A DNA stretch of 51,009 nucleotides from Hymenobacter rubripertinctus (GTDB lineage: Bacteria > Bacteroidota > Bacteroidia > Cytophagales > Hymenobacteraceae), in contig NZ_QYCN01000006.1 of NCBI RefSeq assembly GCF_003583925.1, positions 92,886 through 143,894 of the forward strand. The letters are read 5' to 3'. A program made the translations under genes and the position numbers. Of the stretch, positions 35,444-43,334 are shown in pieces. The number at the start of each line of letters is the position of its first letter. Positions within the stretch are counted from its first letter, which is position 1. The notes below the pieces were generated by a model. That model did not search any database. It was not told the origin of the DNA and saw nothing but the letters and a program-made list of their open reading frames with translations.

Positions 35444-35697
35444 CGGCCGATGTTGGCGTAGTCCAGCTCGGCGGGTTTTTGGTGGACTTCGTACAGTACT
35501 TTTTCGGTTACGCCGCGGCCGAACAGGCTGATGCCGGCGTTGAGCACGACCAGCGCAACAGTACCGGCCGACACCCATTCGGCCGTCGATTCGCGGCGGC
35601 GCCTTTTATCGACGGCCCACTGCACCAGGCACGTACCCAACCCAATCGTCAGGAGGCCGGCCGGGGCGAAGGTGAGCCATTTGTCTTTATGCGTCAT
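35437..35697 (-). CDS. small membrane protein, two helices
   Basis: From the ATG at 35697 (MTHKDKWLTF) the protein has 86 residues, with helices at about 7-27 (LTFAPAGLLTIGLGTCLVQW) and 43-62 (WVSAGTVALVVLNAGISLFG) separated by a basic loop (DKRRRRE), and a short polar tail. An in-frame start at 35778 is less likely because it adds a polar 27-residue lead. The family is unknown. Confidence 0.6.
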   Translation of the reverse strand: MTHKDKWLTFAPAGLLTIGLGTCLVQWAVDKRRRRESTAEWVSAGTVALVVLNAGISLFGRGVTEKVLYEVHQKPAELDYANIGRL

Positions 35698-35781
35698 ATC
35701 AAGTGTGGGGTGTGGGAGAAAAGTAGAAACGGACTGCCCGTGTAAGATAACCAGGAAGTCGGGGCTCCGGTTACACAATCG

Positions 35782-35789
35782 TACCTTTG
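35782..35789 (+). promoter_or_regulatory. possible promoter -7 box (TACCTTTG)
   Basis: An exact TAnnTTTG match about 70 bases before the ATG at 35861. No TTTG is seen at the expected upstream distance, so this is a partial match. Confidence 0.45.
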
Positions 35790-35860
35790 CGCCGTGGGGT
35801 TACGTTCTGCCCCAACTATCTTTCGCCGGCCCCGTGGGTCGGGTGCTGTTTTCGCCCCCT

Positions 35861-36346
35861 ATGCTCGTCTCCCCTTATCAGCGCCTGTTGCAGCTGGCCT
35901 TTGCCCAGCCCGCCGAGGTTACCTGCTACCTCCACCCCACCACGCTGGCCGCCTACCGCACCTTCGAGCAGGCCGAGCCCGCCGACATTGCCTACCGCTT
36001 CGAGCGGGTACGCCTGGGCGTGGCCCTTACCCTGATGAAGCTGCTGGCCGAGCTGGGCGACCTCGACGAGGCCCGGCAGGTGCTCGATGTGCTGCACCAG
36101 GCCCTGCGCGCACCCTCGGTTTTCGCCATCGATACCACCATTCAGAAGGACGCCGCCAAATTTGAGCGCCTCTACACCAACCTCTATGTGAACGAGGACG
36201 GCGAGCAGCTCCTGCACCTGTTCGAACGCACCCTCGACGCCGACTCCCAGCCCCTGATGGACGACGTCATCCGGGAAGCACTCCGGGTGGTACCGACGCT
36301 CGATTTCAGCCGCGAAGAGGACGAGGACGACGAAGAGGGCGAATAA
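35861..36346 (+). CDS. hypothetical protein, all-helical, acidic C-terminus
   Basis: 161 residues from the ATG at 35861 (MLVSPYQRLLQLAFAQP). It looks all-helical (VALTLMKLLAELGDLDEARQVLDVLHQAL) and ends in an acidic tail (FSREEDEDDEEGE). A longer in-frame reading back to 35531 overlaps the neighbouring minus-strand gene and is rejected. No signal peptide. I do not recognise the family; the helical repeats could be a scaffold or adaptor. A strong terminator follows. Confidence 0.6.
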   Translation: MLVSPYQRLLQLAFAQPAEVTCYLHPTTLAAYRTFEQAEPADIAYRFERVRLGVALTLMKLLAELGDLDEARQVLDVLHQALRAPSVFAIDTTIQKDAAKFERLYTNLYVNEDGEQLLHLFERTLDADSQPLMDDVIREALRVVPTLDFSREEDEDDEEGE

Positions 36347-36366
36347 TTTCTGCTACCACCAACCTG

Positions 36367-36391
36367 AAGGCCGCGAACTGCGGCCTTTTTT
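36367..36391 (+). terminator. intrinsic terminator before the SPFH gene
   Basis: AAGGCCGC (36367-36374) pairs with GCGGCCTT (36380-36387) around a 5-base loop, and the T-run extends to 36391. Confidence 0.9.
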
Positions 36392-36443
36392 GTTCCTTAC
36401 TACGGGCTTCGCAGTCCGGCTCCTCCACCCTAAGCTTATTGCC

Positions 36444-37352
36444 ATGACACTTACCATTTTAGGTTTGCTCCTGTTAGCGGTCGGCCTCACGGCCAGCCGC
36501 ACTATTTCGGCCCTGAGCCCTTTCCGGGGGCTGCTGATCGGGGGCGGCGGGCTGCTGGTACTGCTCGGGCTGGCCCTGAGCACCGTGGTGCAGATTGACG
36601 CCGGCCAGGTGGGCGTGCAGACGCTCTTCGGCCAGGTGAAGCAGCAGGTGCTGCCCAGCGGCCTGAACGTAGTCAACCCCCTGGTCGAGGTTACCCGCTT
36701 CGACACCAAAACCCAGAACTACACCATGTCGGCCGTGCGGAGCGAAGGCCAGCAGGAAGGCGACGACGCCATCCGCGTGCTCTCGGCCGACGGGCTGGAA
36801 GTCGTCATCGACCTGACGGCCCTCTACCACGTCATCCCGGCCGAAACGCCCCGCATCTTGTCCACCATCGGGGCCGATTACGAGAGCAAAATCGTGCGCC
36901 CCATTGCCCGCACCCGCATCCGCGACAACGCCGTGTACTACGACGCCGTGGCCCTCTACTCCACCCGCCGCGACGAGTTCCAGAACCGCATCTACAAAAG
37001 TATTGAGGACGATTTCCGCAAGAACGGCCTCCAGCTCGACCAGCTGCTGATTCGCAACATCCAGCTGCCTACCTCCGTCAAGCGCAGCATCGAGAGCAAG
37101 ATTTCGGCCGAGCAGGACGCCCAGAAAATGCAGTTCGTGCTCCAGAAGGAGCGCCAGGAAGCCGACCGCAAGCGCGTGGAGGCCCAGGGCATTGCTGACT
37201 ACCAGAAAATCATCAACAGCGAAATCACCGACAAGCTGCTGCAATACGAATCCATCAAGGCCAACAAGGAAATTGCCCTTTCGCCCAACGCCAAGGTCAT
37301 CATCACCGGAAGCAGCCGCAGCGGCACCCAGCTGCTGATTTCGGATAAGTAG
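36444..37352 (+). CDS. SPFH/prohibitin family membrane protein
   Basis: From the ATG at 36444 (MTLTILGLLLL) the protein has 302 residues. Two hydrophobic segments at the N-terminus (about 3-18 and 31-50) are followed by the SPFH (band 7) domain with QIDAGQVGVQTLFGQVKQQV, PSGLNVVNPLVEVTRFDTKTQ, VVIDLTALYHV and SIEDDFRKNGLQLDQLLIRNIQLP. A helical, coiled-coil-prone tail follows (AEQDAQKMQFVLQKERQEADRKRVEAQGIADYQKI). Such proteins form oligomeric membrane rings. It is a single-gene unit between two terminators or gaps. Confidence 0.9.
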   Translation: MTLTILGLLLLAVGLTASRTISALSPFRGLLIGGGGLLVLLGLALSTVVQIDAGQVGVQTLFGQVKQQVLPSGLNVVNPLVEVTRFDTKTQNYTMSAVRSEGQQEGDDAIRVLSADGLEVVIDLTALYHVIPAETPRILSTIGADYESKIVRPIARTRIRDNAVYYDAVALYSTRRDEFQNRIYKSIEDDFRKNGLQLDQLLIRNIQLPTSVKRSIESKISAEQDAQKMQFVLQKERQEADRKRVEAQGIADYQKIINSEITDKLLQYESIKANKEIALSPNAKVIITGSSRSGTQLLISDK

Positions 37353-37497
37353 CCGGGCTGCCCGGCCCGGCTGGCCGTACGCCGGGCTGTTGGAGGCTCA
37401 TTTGCCAGTTGAATGAAGGGCGTTTCTTGCCGCTGCCCGGTTCCTGACATAACATCAGCTCCGGTTGCAAGCCGGCGCAACTTGGCTGCGGCAGTGG

Positions 37498-37525
37498 TTT
37501 GGCAGCGGGCCGCTTGCTACCTTTA
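37498..37525 (+). promoter_or_regulatory. possible promoter of rnd
   Basis: TTTG (37498-37501), a 16-base spacer and TACCTTTA (37518-37525), one base off the -7 consensus. The start codon of rnd is about 59 bases further on. Confidence 0.5.
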
Positions 37526-37583
37526 CCGGTAGCGGCCGTGGCTTTTTCATGGCCTTTCCTTTTTTTGTTTTTTTCAGGACGTA

Positions 37584-38753
37584 ATGCCCGTTATTCACTA
37601 TATCACGGAGGGGCCGGCCGTTGCCCAGGCCGCCCAGGCGCTGCAAGGCAGCCCCCGCGTGGCCCTCGATCTGGAATTCGACGATATGCGCCACCGCTAC
37701 GGACGCAACCTGGCCCTGATTCAGCTTTTCGACGGCGAAACGGTTTACCTCATCGACCCGCTCCCGCTTACCAACCCGGCCCAGGAGCTGGAGCCGCTCT
37801 GGGCCATCCTGCGCGACCCGGCCGTGGCCAAGGTGTTTCACAGCTGCAAATCCGATATTCTGCTGCTCGATGAGCTCTACGGCGTGCACGTGCGCAACAT
37901 CGTGGATACCAGCGTGCAGTACACGCTGCTGGCCGAAGCCGACAACAACATATCCCTGGGCCGCCTTATTCAGCAGGAGCTGGGCCTGGAAGTAGACAAG
38001 GGTGAGCAGAAGTCGAACTGGCTTAAGCGCCCCCTCACCGAAGCCCAGAAGCAGTATGCGGCCAACGACGTGCTCTACCTGTTTGAGCTCACCGACCGGC
38101 TCGATGCCAAGCTGGCCGAGCTGGGCCGCACGGCCTGGGCCGAGCAGGAAAACCAAGCCCTGGAGGAAGTGCGCTACACCCGCGACGAGCGGCCCTACCT
38201 GCGCCTGGCGGGCAAATACCGCATTCTGCCCCCCGAGCTGCCCATGTTCCGCGACCTGTTCATGCTCCGCGACGAGGTGGCCCGCCACATCGACCGGCCC
38301 TCCTACATGGTGGCCAGCAACGACCGGCTGGCCGAGCTCACCCGCCTGCCCGTTACCAGCACCGGCCACCTGCGCAACGCCCACGGCCTGCACCCGGAGC
38401 TCAAGCGCAGCCCCTTCGCCGACCGCCTTGTGAACCTGAGCCAGGAGGACCGCCCCGTCGAGCCGGCCCTGCCCGCCGACCAGCGCCGGTTCCCGTTCCG
38501 CCGCCGCCTCTCCGGGGCCAAAGCCGCCGAAGCCGACGCCCGCGAAGCCCTGCTGATGACCCTCAAAACCCATCTGGCCGACGACCACAGCCCCATCATG
38601 GCCAACCTGGTGCTCAGCAACCGCCTCATCTCCGACATCATCGAGCAGGGTGCCGAAACCACTCTGCGCCCCTGGCAGCACCAGCTACTCACCGATACGG
38701 CCCAGAAGCACAACGTGAACTTCGCCCAGGTTGCCAAGCCGTTTGAGAAGTAA
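37584..38753 (+). CDS. rnd: ribonuclease D-like 3'-5' exonuclease
   Basis: 389 residues starting MPVIHYITEG. The DEDD exonuclease site begins at residues 29-33 (VALDLEFDD, Asp29 and Glu31), with VFHSCKSDILLLDELYG next and LTEAQKQYAANDVLYL giving the third Tyr-Asp motif. The C-terminal half (from about 200) has an HRDC-like helical region (RHIDRPSYMVASNDRLAELTRLP). It probably trims tRNA or other RNA 3' ends. It is followed by a palindromic element at 38781-38886 that ends in a T-run. Confidence 0.93.
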   Translation: MPVIHYITEGPAVAQAAQALQGSPRVALDLEFDDMRHRYGRNLALIQLFDGETVYLIDPLPLTNPAQELEPLWAILRDPAVAKVFHSCKSDILLLDELYGVHVRNIVDTSVQYTLLAEADNNISLGRLIQQELGLEVDKGEQKSNWLKRPLTEAQKQYAANDVLYLFELTDRLDAKLAELGRTAWAEQENQALEEVRYTRDERPYLRLAGKYRILPPELPMFRDLFMLRDEVARHIDRPSYMVASNDRLAELTRLPVTSTGHLRNAHGLHPELKRSPFADRLVNLSQEDRPVEPALPADQRRFPFRRRLSGAKAAEADAREALLMTLKTHLADDHSPIMANLVLSNRLISDIIEQGAETTLRPWQHQLLTDTAQKHNVNFAQVAKPFEK

Positions 38754-38780
38754 CCAGACGTAAGCCCTGCCAAACAAGAA

Positions 38781-38894
38781 CGTGTCATCCTGAGTAAAGC
38801 GAAGGATCTTCTCACGTGAGAACGACAATCGTACAAACGACTCGTTGACGCGTGAAAGGATCCTTCGCTCTGCTCAGGATGACACGTTTTTTTT
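38781..38894. repeat. dispersed GTCATCCTGAG palindromic repeat, also terminator-like
   Basis: The left arm CGTGTCATCCTGAGTAAAGC and onward (38781-38808) pairs with 38859-38886 (26 of 28 bp). This is the widespread bacterial repeat whose translation reads VILSEAKDL. The element sits between the convergent rnd and MazG-like genes and is followed by eight T on the plus strand, so it may also end rnd transcripts. A partial copy is present at about 45830-45863. Confidence 0.85.
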
Positions 38895-38912
38895 GCCGGG
38901 CCTACTGCTGGA

Positions 38913-39239
38913 CTACTTCAGCTTCTCGTTTTGCTGGTGGCGGGTGGCGTCACGCGCGGTTTTTTTGGCCAGATTGCGGTGCAGGGCGTCGGTCAGGTCG
39001 ATGCCCGTCTGGTTGGCCAGGCAAATGACCACGAACAGCACGTCGGCCAGCTCGTCGGCCAGCACCTTATCCTTGTCGGATTCCTTGAACGACTGCTCGC
39101 CGTATTGCCGGGCAATGATGCGGGCCACCTCGCCGACTTCTTCCGTGAGCATGGCCATGTTGGTCAGCTCGTTGAAATAGCGCACGCCGGTCGTCTGAAT
39201 CCACTGGTCAACGGTTTTTTGGGCTTCCTCGATGGTCAT
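38913..39239 (-). CDS. MazG-like nucleotide pyrophosphohydrolase
   Basis: 108 residues starting MTIEEAQKTVDQWIQTTG. The MazG-type Mg2+ site is LTEEVGEVARII and ADELADVLFVVICLA. Single-domain all-alpha NTP pyrophosphatases of this size act in nucleotide housekeeping. It is converging with rnd and has a palindromic repeat on each side. The substrate cannot be told from the sequence. Confidence 0.9.
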   Translation of the reverse strand: MTIEEAQKTVDQWIQTTGVRYFNELTNMAMLTEEVGEVARIIARQYGEQSFKESDKDKVLADELADVLFVVICLANQTGIDLTDALHRNLAKKTARDATRHQQNEKLK

Positions 39240-39304
39240 TTTTAGTAGGGAGTAGGGAGTGAAACACGGCCATTTAAGGCTCGGAGTATGTCTGAACCAG
39301 AAAC

Positions 39305-39381
39305 TGTCATTCCGACGAAGGAGGAATCTGGAAATAATCGTTCAACAAGTTTCCCCAGATTCCTCCTTCGTCGGAATGACA
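39305..39381. repeat. dispersed GTCATTCCGACGAAGG palindrome, perfect 27-bp stem
   Basis: TGTCATTCCGACGAAGGAGG and onward (39305-39331) is perfectly complementary to 39355-39381 with a 23-base loop. It is the second widespread dispersed repeat type in the window and lies between dtd and the MazG-like gene. Confidence 0.9.
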
Positions 39382-39416
39382 ATAGATTTGCCACTCTAAC
39401 ACCGGCTCCTGTTGGT

Positions 39417-39872
39417 TTATTTCCCCATCTCGCGGCTGTCGAGCACGATGGTGACGGGGCCGTCGTTGAGGAGTTCCACCTGCATATCGGCCCCGAACTC
39501 GCCGGTGGCCACGGGCTGGCCCAGCAGCGCACTCAGGCGTTGCACGAACTGCTCGTAGAGCGGAATGGCCAGGCGCGGCGGGGCAGCCCCCACGTAGCTG
39601 GGGCGGTTGCCTTTGCGGGCATCGGCCAGCAGCGTGAACTGGCTGACCACCAGCACCTGGCCGCCCACTTCCTGCACCGAGCAGTTCATGCAGCCTTCCT
39701 CGTCGGAGAAAATGCGGAGCTGCACGAGTTTGCGGGCCATCCGCTCGAGGATGCCCGCATCATCCTCGGGGGCGAAACCAACCAGCACCAGCAGGCCGGG
39801 ACCAATCTGGCCGGTTACCCGGCCTTCCACCGTAACCCGGGCGTGGCGGACGCGCTGAAGGACAAGTCGCAT
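39417..39872 (-). CDS. dtd: D-aminoacyl-tRNA deacylase
   Basis: Dtd hydrolyses D-aminoacyl-tRNAs (and Gly-tRNA-Ala). The 151-residue protein starts [17 protein letters not shown] at the ATG at 39872; an in-frame extension upstream runs through the heptad repeat ([10 protein letters not shown]) and is rejected. Diagnostic motifs are [17 protein letters not shown] and the C-terminal Gly-Pro motif [12 protein letters not shown] tandem GTGAGTA repeat begins two bases in front of the start codon. Confidence 0.95.
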   Translation of the reverse strand: MRLVLQRVRHARVTVEGRVTGQIGPGLLVLVGFAPEDDAGILERMARKLVQLRIFSDEEGCMNCSVQEVGGQVLVVSQFTLLADARKGNRPSYVGAAPPRLAIPLYEQFVQRLSALLGQPVATGEFGADMQVELLNDGPVTIVLDSREMGK

Positions 39873-39874
39873 AG

Positions 39875-39915
39875 GTGAGTAGTGAGTAGTGAGTAGTGAG
39901 TAGTGAGTAGTGAGG
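39875..39915. repeat. perfect tandem heptanucleotide repeat GTGAGTA in front of dtd
   Basis: Five complete copies of GTGAGTA in a row, then a partial sixth. It directly abuts the dtd start codon (39870-39872) and so lies in the dtd leader. Perfect short tandem repeats of this kind can change copy number by slippage. Confidence 0.95.
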
Positions 39916-40072
39916 TACGCGCTTCTGGTCTTCCCGCACTGATCCCGGGGGGGGTATTTCGACTGCTTTAGGGGCCGCGCTGGGCGCAAGTACGGCGGGT
40001 TTGGTGGTAATCTGTCATATTCGGGGCGGGAAACCGGTGTTTGGCCCGGGTTTCTGGTTCACATAGTTCTCC

Positions 40073-41560
40073 TTGCCTTTGTCTGGGTCTGCTTTTTCCG
40101 CGCCGGTTGGTCGCCTCTGGTTCTGGGTAGCGCTGCTGCTGCTGGTGCCGGTGCGCCTGCACGGCCTGGCGGGGGCGGCCCTGCCCGATTACGATTCGGT
40201 GCGCAACTGGCAGATTGTGCAGGAAGTGGCGGCGGGCAACCTGGCCCACCTGTTCCGGCACGGCAGCCCGGCCTTCATGCTAACCTACGCCCCCGTGGCC
40301 TGGCTCAGCACCGACTACCGCGTTTTCCAGCACCTCAATGCCCTGGTGGCCGTGGCCGCCATCGGGCTGCTGGCCCGTTTCGTGGGCCGCGCCACTCGTT
40401 TGCCAGACTGGCAAACCGGCCTGCTGGTGCTGCTCATGGGCTCGGCCACCCTACTCACCTTCTCGGGCCGCGACTTCACCATGAGCTCCTGGAGCCTGCT
40501 CTGCTTTGCCGGGCTGTTGGGCGCGTATTACCGGCGGCTGCACCAGCCCGAAGCGGCTACGCTGTACCGGGCCACCGCCTGGCTGGTGCTGGGCCTGTGC
40601 TTCAACTACAAATTCATTCTCACGGTGCCCATTCTGGCGGTGCTGGAGTGGTGGCGGGCCGATGGCCTGCTGTTGCGCAGCGGGCACTGGGGGCGGGTGG
40701 CGCTGCTGCTGCTGCTGCCCTACCTGGTGCTGGGCACGGTGGGCCGGCTGGCGGGCCTGCCGTGGTATGCCTGGCCGGGCATTTACTACAACGTGGCCTT
40801 TCCCGGAGCCGCCAACGCCGCTGGCCGGGCCACCACCCTCCACCCCGATTTCCTGTATTACCTGCGCTACCTGCGCGATTTTGAGTCCTGGCTGGTGTGG
40901 GTGGGCCTGCTGGGGCCGCTGTGGCTGCTCAGGCCGCGGCGGCGGGGCCGGCCGCTGCCGCCCGAGCTCTACCTGGCTGCCTGGGGCTGGTGCCTGCTGG
41001 CGGGCATGTCGCTGCTCGTTAAGGCCCCGCGCGGACTGCTCTGGGCCTATCCGCTCTGGTATGCGCTGGGCCTGCTCGTGCTGCGGCGGCTGCCGGTGGC
41101 CGTGTGGCTGGGCCTGCTGCTTATGGCGCTGGCCGGCAATGGCTGCCGGCTTCAGCGCGAAATATACGCCTACGGCCCCACCCGATACCCCGCCGTGGCG
41201 GCCTGGCTGCGCGCCCACGGCGGCGGACCGGTGGCCAGCACCGTAGGCCTGGGGCTGGCCCCGTTCCGGCCCGCCCCCGATACGGTGCGCGTGGTGATGG
41301 AGGCGCGGGAGCTGGCCGCGCTGCGCCGCCGGGGCTACCGCTACGTGCTGCTCGATGCCTACTGGCGCGTGACCAACGTGCGGGCCTTCGACTCGTTGCG
41401 CCGCGTGCCGCCGCTGGCCGCCTGGTCCGAGCCCGGGCTGACTTCGCCCTTGCTGTTTCTGGAGCACTCCGAGTTCACGGGCCTCAGCTACCAGCAAACC
41501 CTACGCCGGCACCAGCAAGCCCGCCCCGACACGCTTCAGCTGCGCCTGCTACCGCTCTGA
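40073..41560 (+). CDS. multi-spanning membrane protein, GT-C glycosyltransferase-like
   Basis: 495 residues. No ATG is available; the TTG at 40073 follows an in-frame stop at 40064 and is the best start. About 10-11 helices follow. The first periplasmic loop has an acidic motif (PDYDSVRNWQIVQEV) in the place where GT-C/PMT-like enzymes carry catalytic acids, and AHLFRHGSPAFMLTYAPV follows as in dolichyl-phosphate-type transferases. The C-terminal ~120 residues are soluble. It probably transfers a lipid-linked sugar in the envelope; the substrate is unknown. It is a single-gene unit, upstream of a 24-bp hairpin. Confidence 0.72.
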   Translation: MPLSGSAFSAPVGRLWFWVALLLLVPVRLHGLAGAALPDYDSVRNWQIVQEVAAGNLAHLFRHGSPAFMLTYAPVAWLSTDYRVFQHLNALVAVAAIGLLARFVGRATRLPDWQTGLLVLLMGSATLLTFSGRDFTMSSWSLLCFAGLLGAYYRRLHQPEAATLYRATAWLVLGLCFNYKFILTVPILAVLEWWRADGLLLRSGHWGRVALLLLLPYLVLGTVGRLAGLPWYAWPGIYYNVAFPGAANAAGRATTLHPDFLYYLRYLRDFESWLVWVGLLGPLWLLRPRRRGRPLPPELYLAAWGWCLLAGMSLLVKAPRGLLWAYPLWYALGLLVLRRLPVAVWLGLLLMALAGNGCRLQREIYAYGPTRYPAVAAWLRAHGGGPVASTVGLGLAPFRPAPDTVRVVMEARELAALRRRGYRYVLLDAYWRVTNVRAFDSLRRVPPLAAWSEPGLTSPLLFLEHSEFTGLSYQQTLRRHQQARPDTLQLRLLPL

Positions 41561-41607
41561 GAACCGGTTTAACCCAGCACTTGGCACCGAACATGGTGGA
41601 GCGGAGG

Positions 41608-41671
41608 AAGCGGTTGCATGTTTTCGTGTTGTAAAAAAAGATGCAACACGAAAACATGCAACCGCTTTTTT
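41608..41671 (+). terminator. perfect 24-bp hairpin with T-tract after 40073-41560
   Basis: 41608-41631 (AAGCGGTTGCATGTTTTCGT and onward) is perfectly complementary to 41644-41667 with the 12-base loop TAAAAAAAGATG, and the right arm ends in a T-run. It may act as a terminator, but the stem is much longer than needed for that. Confidence 0.75.
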
Positions 41672-41827
41672 GAGCCTGGGTGCCTCCACAACCGCGCGCT
41701 GGTGTGGCAGTCGGCCCGACTCTTTTTGGAGGCGAAAACCGGGGGGGGGGCACCCAACGGACATACTCGCGCTTCCCGGTGCCGGCCGGCCCATAAATGG
41801 TTAGCCGGGATCAGGCGCAGCGTCATC

Positions 41828-41874
41828 AAAAAAGCCCTCCCCGGGCCGCTGATTGCCAGCTTGCCGGGGAGGGC
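41828..41874 (-). terminator. intrinsic terminator after the SGNH lipoprotein gene
   Basis: On the minus strand GCCCTCCCCGG pairs with CCGGGGAGGGC (41874-41864 with 41844-41834) and six T follow (41833-41828). It lies 27 bases past the stop of the lipoprotein gene. Confidence 0.9.
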
Positions 41875-41900
41875 CTGATGCCTCGGGGGAGGCGGATTCG

Positions 41901-43307
41901 TTACTGGGGCCGGGCCGTGGTCGGCAGCGTGTTGGCGTCTACGTAAGGGATGTTGGCCCGGTAGCTTTTGTTGATGGTTTTGAGGAAGGCGTTAGCCAAC
42001 AGGGCATTGCCCCGGGGCGTGAGCGAGTACAAATCCAAGGAGTAGAAGTTGCCCCGCACCGGAGCGGCCGAGTATTCTACCCCATTCACCGAAATGCGGG
42101 TGTTTATCTGGAAGAACAGCTCGTCCTCCAGTTTCACGAATGGCAGCTTGTAGACCTTGGTCGCGAGGCGTTCGAGTTCCGTGTTGAGCCCGATAAGCGA
42201 AGAATTCACCCGGCTGAACTCGTTCAGGTCCAGTACATCGCGGCGGCTGACGGGGTTGCGGCGGCTCAGGCCGTAACGGGCCTGCACCGTGCCGCCACCG
42301 GGCAGCGCCACGGTTTCCTGCCGACCGAGGCGGGCCAGGCCGGCGGGCAACACAAAGTCGCCCGCATCAATGGGCCGGACGACGTTGCCGATGGAGGAGG
42401 TGATGTAGATGGAGTCCGGGTTGGCCCCTTGCGTGAGTTGGCCCCGGATACCATCCTTGCCGCCCAGGCGCAGGAAGGGCAGGTTTTGCAGGCTGGGCAC
42501 CAGGGCAATAACGCCCGGCCGCCCGTTGGCCGTGAGCTGGTCGAGAACTTTCTTGGCGTTCAGGTTGAGCAGGCTGCCGCTGGGAGCCGCGCCGCACTCG
42601 CCCCCGTTCAGCATGTAGGGCAGTGCGTCGCCCAGGCCCATGAAGAAGGTGAAGAAGCTGGCATTGGCCGACGCGTCCGTTACCGTTTGCAGGTAGGTGC
42701 GGTTGTCGTTGAGGGGCAGCAGGCGCTCCAGGTAGGGGTTGAAGGCGCCCGTTTTGTTCTGGTTGGCCGTGTTGCCGAGGCCCGCCACTCCCACCTGCGT
42801 CAGGCCCAGGCCGGGCACGCCCAGGTTCTGGCTCAGGGGCGCAGAAGGGGCCTGCGCGTAGAGAAACGTGGTATCGGGGCCGCCGCAGGCGGTGGGGTTC
42901 ACGAAGTAGGCGCTGCGCACGGCGCGGCCTTTGGTCACGCGGCTGGTCTGCGGAATGCCCAACGCGTTCAGCTCCCGCAGCGTGAGGTAGCCGGTGCCGG
43001 TACCGGCGGGCAGCAGGCCCTGGGTGAAGGCGGCCTGGGGATTGATGCGGGCAAATTGCCGCGCCAGCAGGGCCGGATACGAATACTCCTGGCTGGCCGC
43101 CGTCAGGCCGCCGTCGCTGAAACCGGCGGTGTAGCCGTCGCCCACGGCCAGGTAGCGACTCACGTCCAGCGGGCCGGCGCTGGGTGTGGGCTCCGTTTGG
43201 GTGGGCGCGCAGCTGCTCAGCAGGCTGCCCGCCGCCAGCGGCAGCAGCGCCAAACGCAGCAGGGGACGGAAAATCAGCACCGGAAAGCGAGGTTGAAAGC
43301 GTTGCAT
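41901..43307 (-). CDS. SGNH/GDSL-like lipoprotein with degenerate catalytic residues
   Basis: 468 residues. The lipobox is LLSSC (Cys33). The block I motif of GDSL hydrolases is present as YLAVGDGYTAGFSDGGL, but Gly58 stands where the nucleophilic Ser belongs. Towards the end, YSLDLYSLTPRGNALLANAF takes the place of the usual DxxHP block V, with no His. Both catalytic residues therefore appear to be missing. It lies 27 bases downstream of fadL and is surely in one operon with it. In Bacteroidota such lipoproteins often accompany FadL porins. A ligand-binding, non-catalytic role is inferred. Confidence 0.8.
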   Translation of the reverse strand: MQRFQPRFPVLIFRPLLRLALLPLAAGSLLSSCAPTQTEPTPSAGPLDVSRYLAVGDGYTAGFSDGGLTAASQEYSYPALLARQFARINPQAAFTQGLLPAGTGTGYLTLRELNALGIPQTSRVTKGRAVRSAYFVNPTACGGPDTTFLYAQAPSAPLSQNLGVPGLGLTQVGVAGLGNTANQNKTGAFNPYLERLLPLNDNRTYLQTVTDASANASFFTFFMGLGDALPYMLNGGECGAAPSGSLLNLNAKKVLDQLTANGRPGVIALVPSLQNLPFLRLGGKDGIRGQLTQGANPDSIYITSSIGNVVRPIDAGDFVLPAGLARLGRQETVALPGGGTVQARYGLSRRNPVSRRDVLDLNEFSRVNSSLIGLNTELERLATKVYKLPFVKLEDELFFQINTRISVNGVEYSAAPVRGNFYSLDLYSLTPRGNALLANAFLKTINKSYRANIPYVDANTLPTTARPQ

Positions 43308-43334
43308 AAGCAGAAGGAGCAGGAGCAGGAGCAG

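Larger units (their letters stand above)
41561..41900. other. intergenic region with strong hairpin, G10 tract and terminator
   Basis: This 340-base gap between the membrane glycosyltransferase-like gene and the SGNH lipoprotein holds a perfect 24-bp hairpin (41608-41667), a run of ten G (41741-41750) and a minus-strand terminator (41828-41874). I see no supported gene; short frames through it have no family match. Confidence 0.6.

Noticed and set aside
39875..39915. Possible CRISPR array
   Set aside because: The units are 7-base direct repeats with no spacers, and no cas gene is in the window.
41608..41667. Possible integron attC site or insertion-sequence end
   Set aside because: No integrase or transposase is near, there are no core-site sequences, and the stem is perfect with no attC-type bulges.
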